64,000 nt of DNA from Micrasema longulum (lineage: Eukaryota > Arthropoda > Insecta > Trichoptera > Brachycentridae). Position 1 is the stretch's first letter; each line of letters begins with the position of its first letter. The notes under the pieces are model-generated. The model searched no databases and was not told the DNA's origin. It worked only from the letters and a program-made list of their open reading frames with translations. The stretch lies in NCBI GenBank assembly GCA_022494885.1, contig JAGVSM010004977.1:124001-188000 (forward strand), in the 5' to 3' direction. Position numbers and translations under genes: made by a program. This document shows, one piece after another, positions 61,891-64,000 of this stretch.

Positions 61891-63059
61891 TACAGTAGGA
61901 TAAATTTTACAGGAAGTTAATTAAGGCACTTAATCTCATATTGAATTCACTATGAGCGATCTCGACAGGGCACAGGGCACAGGAGACAGGTAAGAAGTAA
62001 ACGACCTTCTTCGCTATGTGTGACATGTTGAAGACTGCCAGAAAAAGTTATGTGTATCATAAACGCGTTAAATCGTTCTTTTTTCAAAAAATAATTAAAT
62101 TTAATTAGTACAAAAGTTTAAGCGAAACTTCTCACCAAAGTTTTGTTTAAATGTATGCATGAATTACTTAGTAATTTTTACCCTTAAACCACCGAAATAT
62201 TATCATTAATATATTATGTTTTTTATGTTTTAGTATGAATGGCATTATGATTATTTTTACAAAATATAATCAAAGTGTAACAACAATGTAACATTAATCC
62301 ATTCCTAATTATCACATTCCTTTGTATGTTTTAACCTGTAAATTATGTTTTGTCTTTCAATTAAAAATCACCACCATTTGCGACTTAGAACAAATAATCA
62401 CTATAATTCATTAATAAAATTCTTCATGGTCGCCTAAACATCAAGCAACCATTTTTCAGAAAAATTGTGGTCTATCTAATTATGGGATATTTGTTATTTG
62501 CCACAGGCTATAATTTTTTTTTAGTTGATCAAATGTGTATAAGTGTTTTTAAAAAATCATGTGTATTTTATATAAGAAAGATACGTTTTAAATAATATTT
62601 CATGTCGGAGGGGTAATTAAACCCGAGACCTCTTGAACGATAGGCAAATGCACTAACCACAGAGGCGGAATTTTTTTTACCTTAATTGTTTTAAGTGAAT
62701 TGTTGTCAATGTTATTGATAATTATATTATGAAATAATGTTATAGAATTAATGAAACTTGCCTTAAATTTGATGTCCTCACATTTGCCTTGCATTCATAT
62801 ATGTATTATTATAAAATTATAATAGTTATGATTAGAACTTGTATTAATAAATATATTAAGAACTCTAAAAGTTAAAATTAAAGAATGTTAAATGAATTTG
62901 ATGATTACTTAAAAAAAGGCTAAATGACTGATTCGGCATAAAGCAAATTACGCAGGAGAGTCAATTAAAGATTTAAATATGAAAAATGAGCGTTGCTTTT
63001 GAATTCTTATTAAATTTAAATGCCACGTAGATTAGACTGTAAATCCTGGATGCGAGAAG
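61891..63059. other. Intergenic AT-rich DNA with a SINE head
   Basis: 62600-62680 in reverse complement has A box tggttagtgcatttgc and B box-like gggtttaattac, a degraded tRNA-like SINE. Otherwise nothing. Confidence 0.45.
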
Positions 63060-63330
63060 AACAAATATGTATATGAAAAGAACTGAAAGTTGATGACAAA
63101 CTATCCTTCGTCTGTTTGAACCGTGTTCTTCTGTTTTTCGGACATATCACCAGTAGAGATTAGAACAATCTTAAAAAATTTATGATCCTGGGAGGGGTCG
63201 AAGGGAAGTAGAGGGATCCCCCACTCAATAGACTGACCTAATCGAGTCTAACACTGGAAGTTCAGTCATTGAAGCGATGCGGACAGACAACAGTCTCTGG
63301 AGGACAGTCTGTCGTGTTAACCATTTCTAA
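63060..63330 (+). mobile_element. RTE-like LINE scrap
   Basis: The plus strand reads FFGHITS, ILGGVEGK, NRLT and a final SLWRTVCRVN, a degraded version of the GH...R...ILG.VEG.R..GR....W.DQ...W... end of the element at 12590-13385. Confidence 0.55.
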
Positions 63331-63429
63331 TTATGAAATATGATTAAATAAAATTCTTTAAGAATACTTTCCAAAGTAAAATGGGTATAGAAATTTAAAA
63401 TAAATTTCAGGCCCAAAACAGAAAAATGC

Positions 63430-63554
63430 CGAGTTTTTAGAATAGATGTCTCAGAAGAACCTTGGGGGTGCGGTGGTTTGACTTTGTAAGGAACAAATTA
63501 ATAAGAGAACTGTCACCAAACGGAGGCATACGTCAAGTTCATCGTAACCGCATA
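63430..63554 (+). mobile_element. LINE-like scrap
   Basis: RWFDFVRNKLIREL reads on the plus strand near 63470-63510, reminiscent of the LRWFGHV or WVDRVRN box of insect LINEs. Too short to place. Confidence 0.35.
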
Positions 63555-63812
63555 CGGATTTCATAATCCGTGCGTGACGTCAGAGGTTCTTCTCTGTCAG
63601 TTCTCCCAATTGGTTTGTTTACAGTAAGCAAACCGGATATCCTTCACAGCTCTCATATCATTGGTTGGTTCATATGAACCAGTAATGTCGTTCAAAGTAG
63701 TGAGTTTTTATTATTGTTTACTTACATTTTCAAGAAACTTTGCAGTACAAATTAATGCTCTAATTTTTACCGCGCGCAAGAAATTTCCTGTAGGGCTGAA
63801 GTTCCTTATACA
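63555..63812. repeat. Partial MITE (GAGGAAGTTCAG family)
   Basis: cgtgcgtgacgtcagaggtt, accggatatccttcacagct, catatgaaccagtaatgtcg and a right end agggctgaagttcctta. Confidence 0.6.
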
Positions 63813-63849
63813 CTAGGTACGCTTTCCACAAAGGGGGGAATACAAACTC

Positions 63850-64000
63850 TGTTGGCTTATGTATAAGTCACTGCACAACTCTGCTCCGGAATATCTAAGG
63901 GAACTTTGCATTCCAGGTGAACTAGCTGACAGACGTCTTACGCTTAGATCAGCTACATCTACAGCACAATAAATTCGGCGAATGCGCATTCGCGGTCGCA
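63850..64000 (+). mobile_element. LINE C-terminus, runs off the window
   Basis: MYKSLHNSAPEYLRELCIPG then ELADRRLTLRSATSTAQ: the ALH..AP.YL..LC.P....R..LRSA box of CR1/jockey ORF2 ends. Truncated by the window edge. Confidence 0.6.

Noticed and set aside
1..64000. CRISPR array, operon or bacterial defence island
   Set aside because: No regularly spaced direct repeats with unique spacers; genes have spliceosomal introns, and the organism is a eukaryote.

Overview
This is a eukaryotic, AT-rich, intron-rich and transposon-dense window. The gene structures (GT-AG introns of 60 bp to about 7 kb), the element families (Penelope-like, RTE/CR1/jockey/I-type LINEs, mariner, Tc1, hAT, piggyBac-like and foldback elements) and the protein matches suggest an insect or other arthropod. 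I cannot fix the order; a hemipteran-like genome is only a guess.

Three host genes were reconstructed exon by exon, with every listed junction checked for phase. (1) Huntingtin (htt), minus strand: start codon at 36077, then nineteen exons down to 1478 encoding about 1,500 residues. The gene continues off the left edge, so roughly the N-terminal half is here. The first 17 residues match the amphipathic N17 head, but no glutamine or proline tract follows. (2) Sil1, minus strand, 42422-44624: two exons, 472 residues, with a signal peptide, an armadillo-type body and a C-terminal KDEL, so an ER-lumen nucleotide exchange factor for the Hsp70 BiP. (3) Xpr1, plus strand, 45066-58504: eleven exons, 670 residues, with an SPX domain plus an EXS domain, a phosphate exporter. 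Sil1 and Xpr1 are divergent, with 441 bp between start codons. Nothing suggests the three proteins act in one pathway.

The rest is mobile DNA, mostly in htt and Xpr1 introns and in the 6.3 kb htt-Sil1 spacer. Highlights are two near-identical Tc1-like DD34E elements in htt introns that share the same extra base; Penelope-like remnants (GIY-YIG C-terminus) bordered by hammerhead-ribozyme-like motifs in inverted pairs; a family of foldback elements with about 200 bp arms; a repeat family carrying a THAP-type zinc-finger start; a LINE split by a Penelope-like insertion; and a piggyBac-like MITE with intact TTAA flanks. Right of 58504 there is no confident gene, only repeats and one possible small terminal exon at 61695-61890.

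The most unusual signals are the hammerhead-like pairs and a degraded coding-like stretch (8360-8815, minus) lying where one htt exon expected from human huntingtin is missing.
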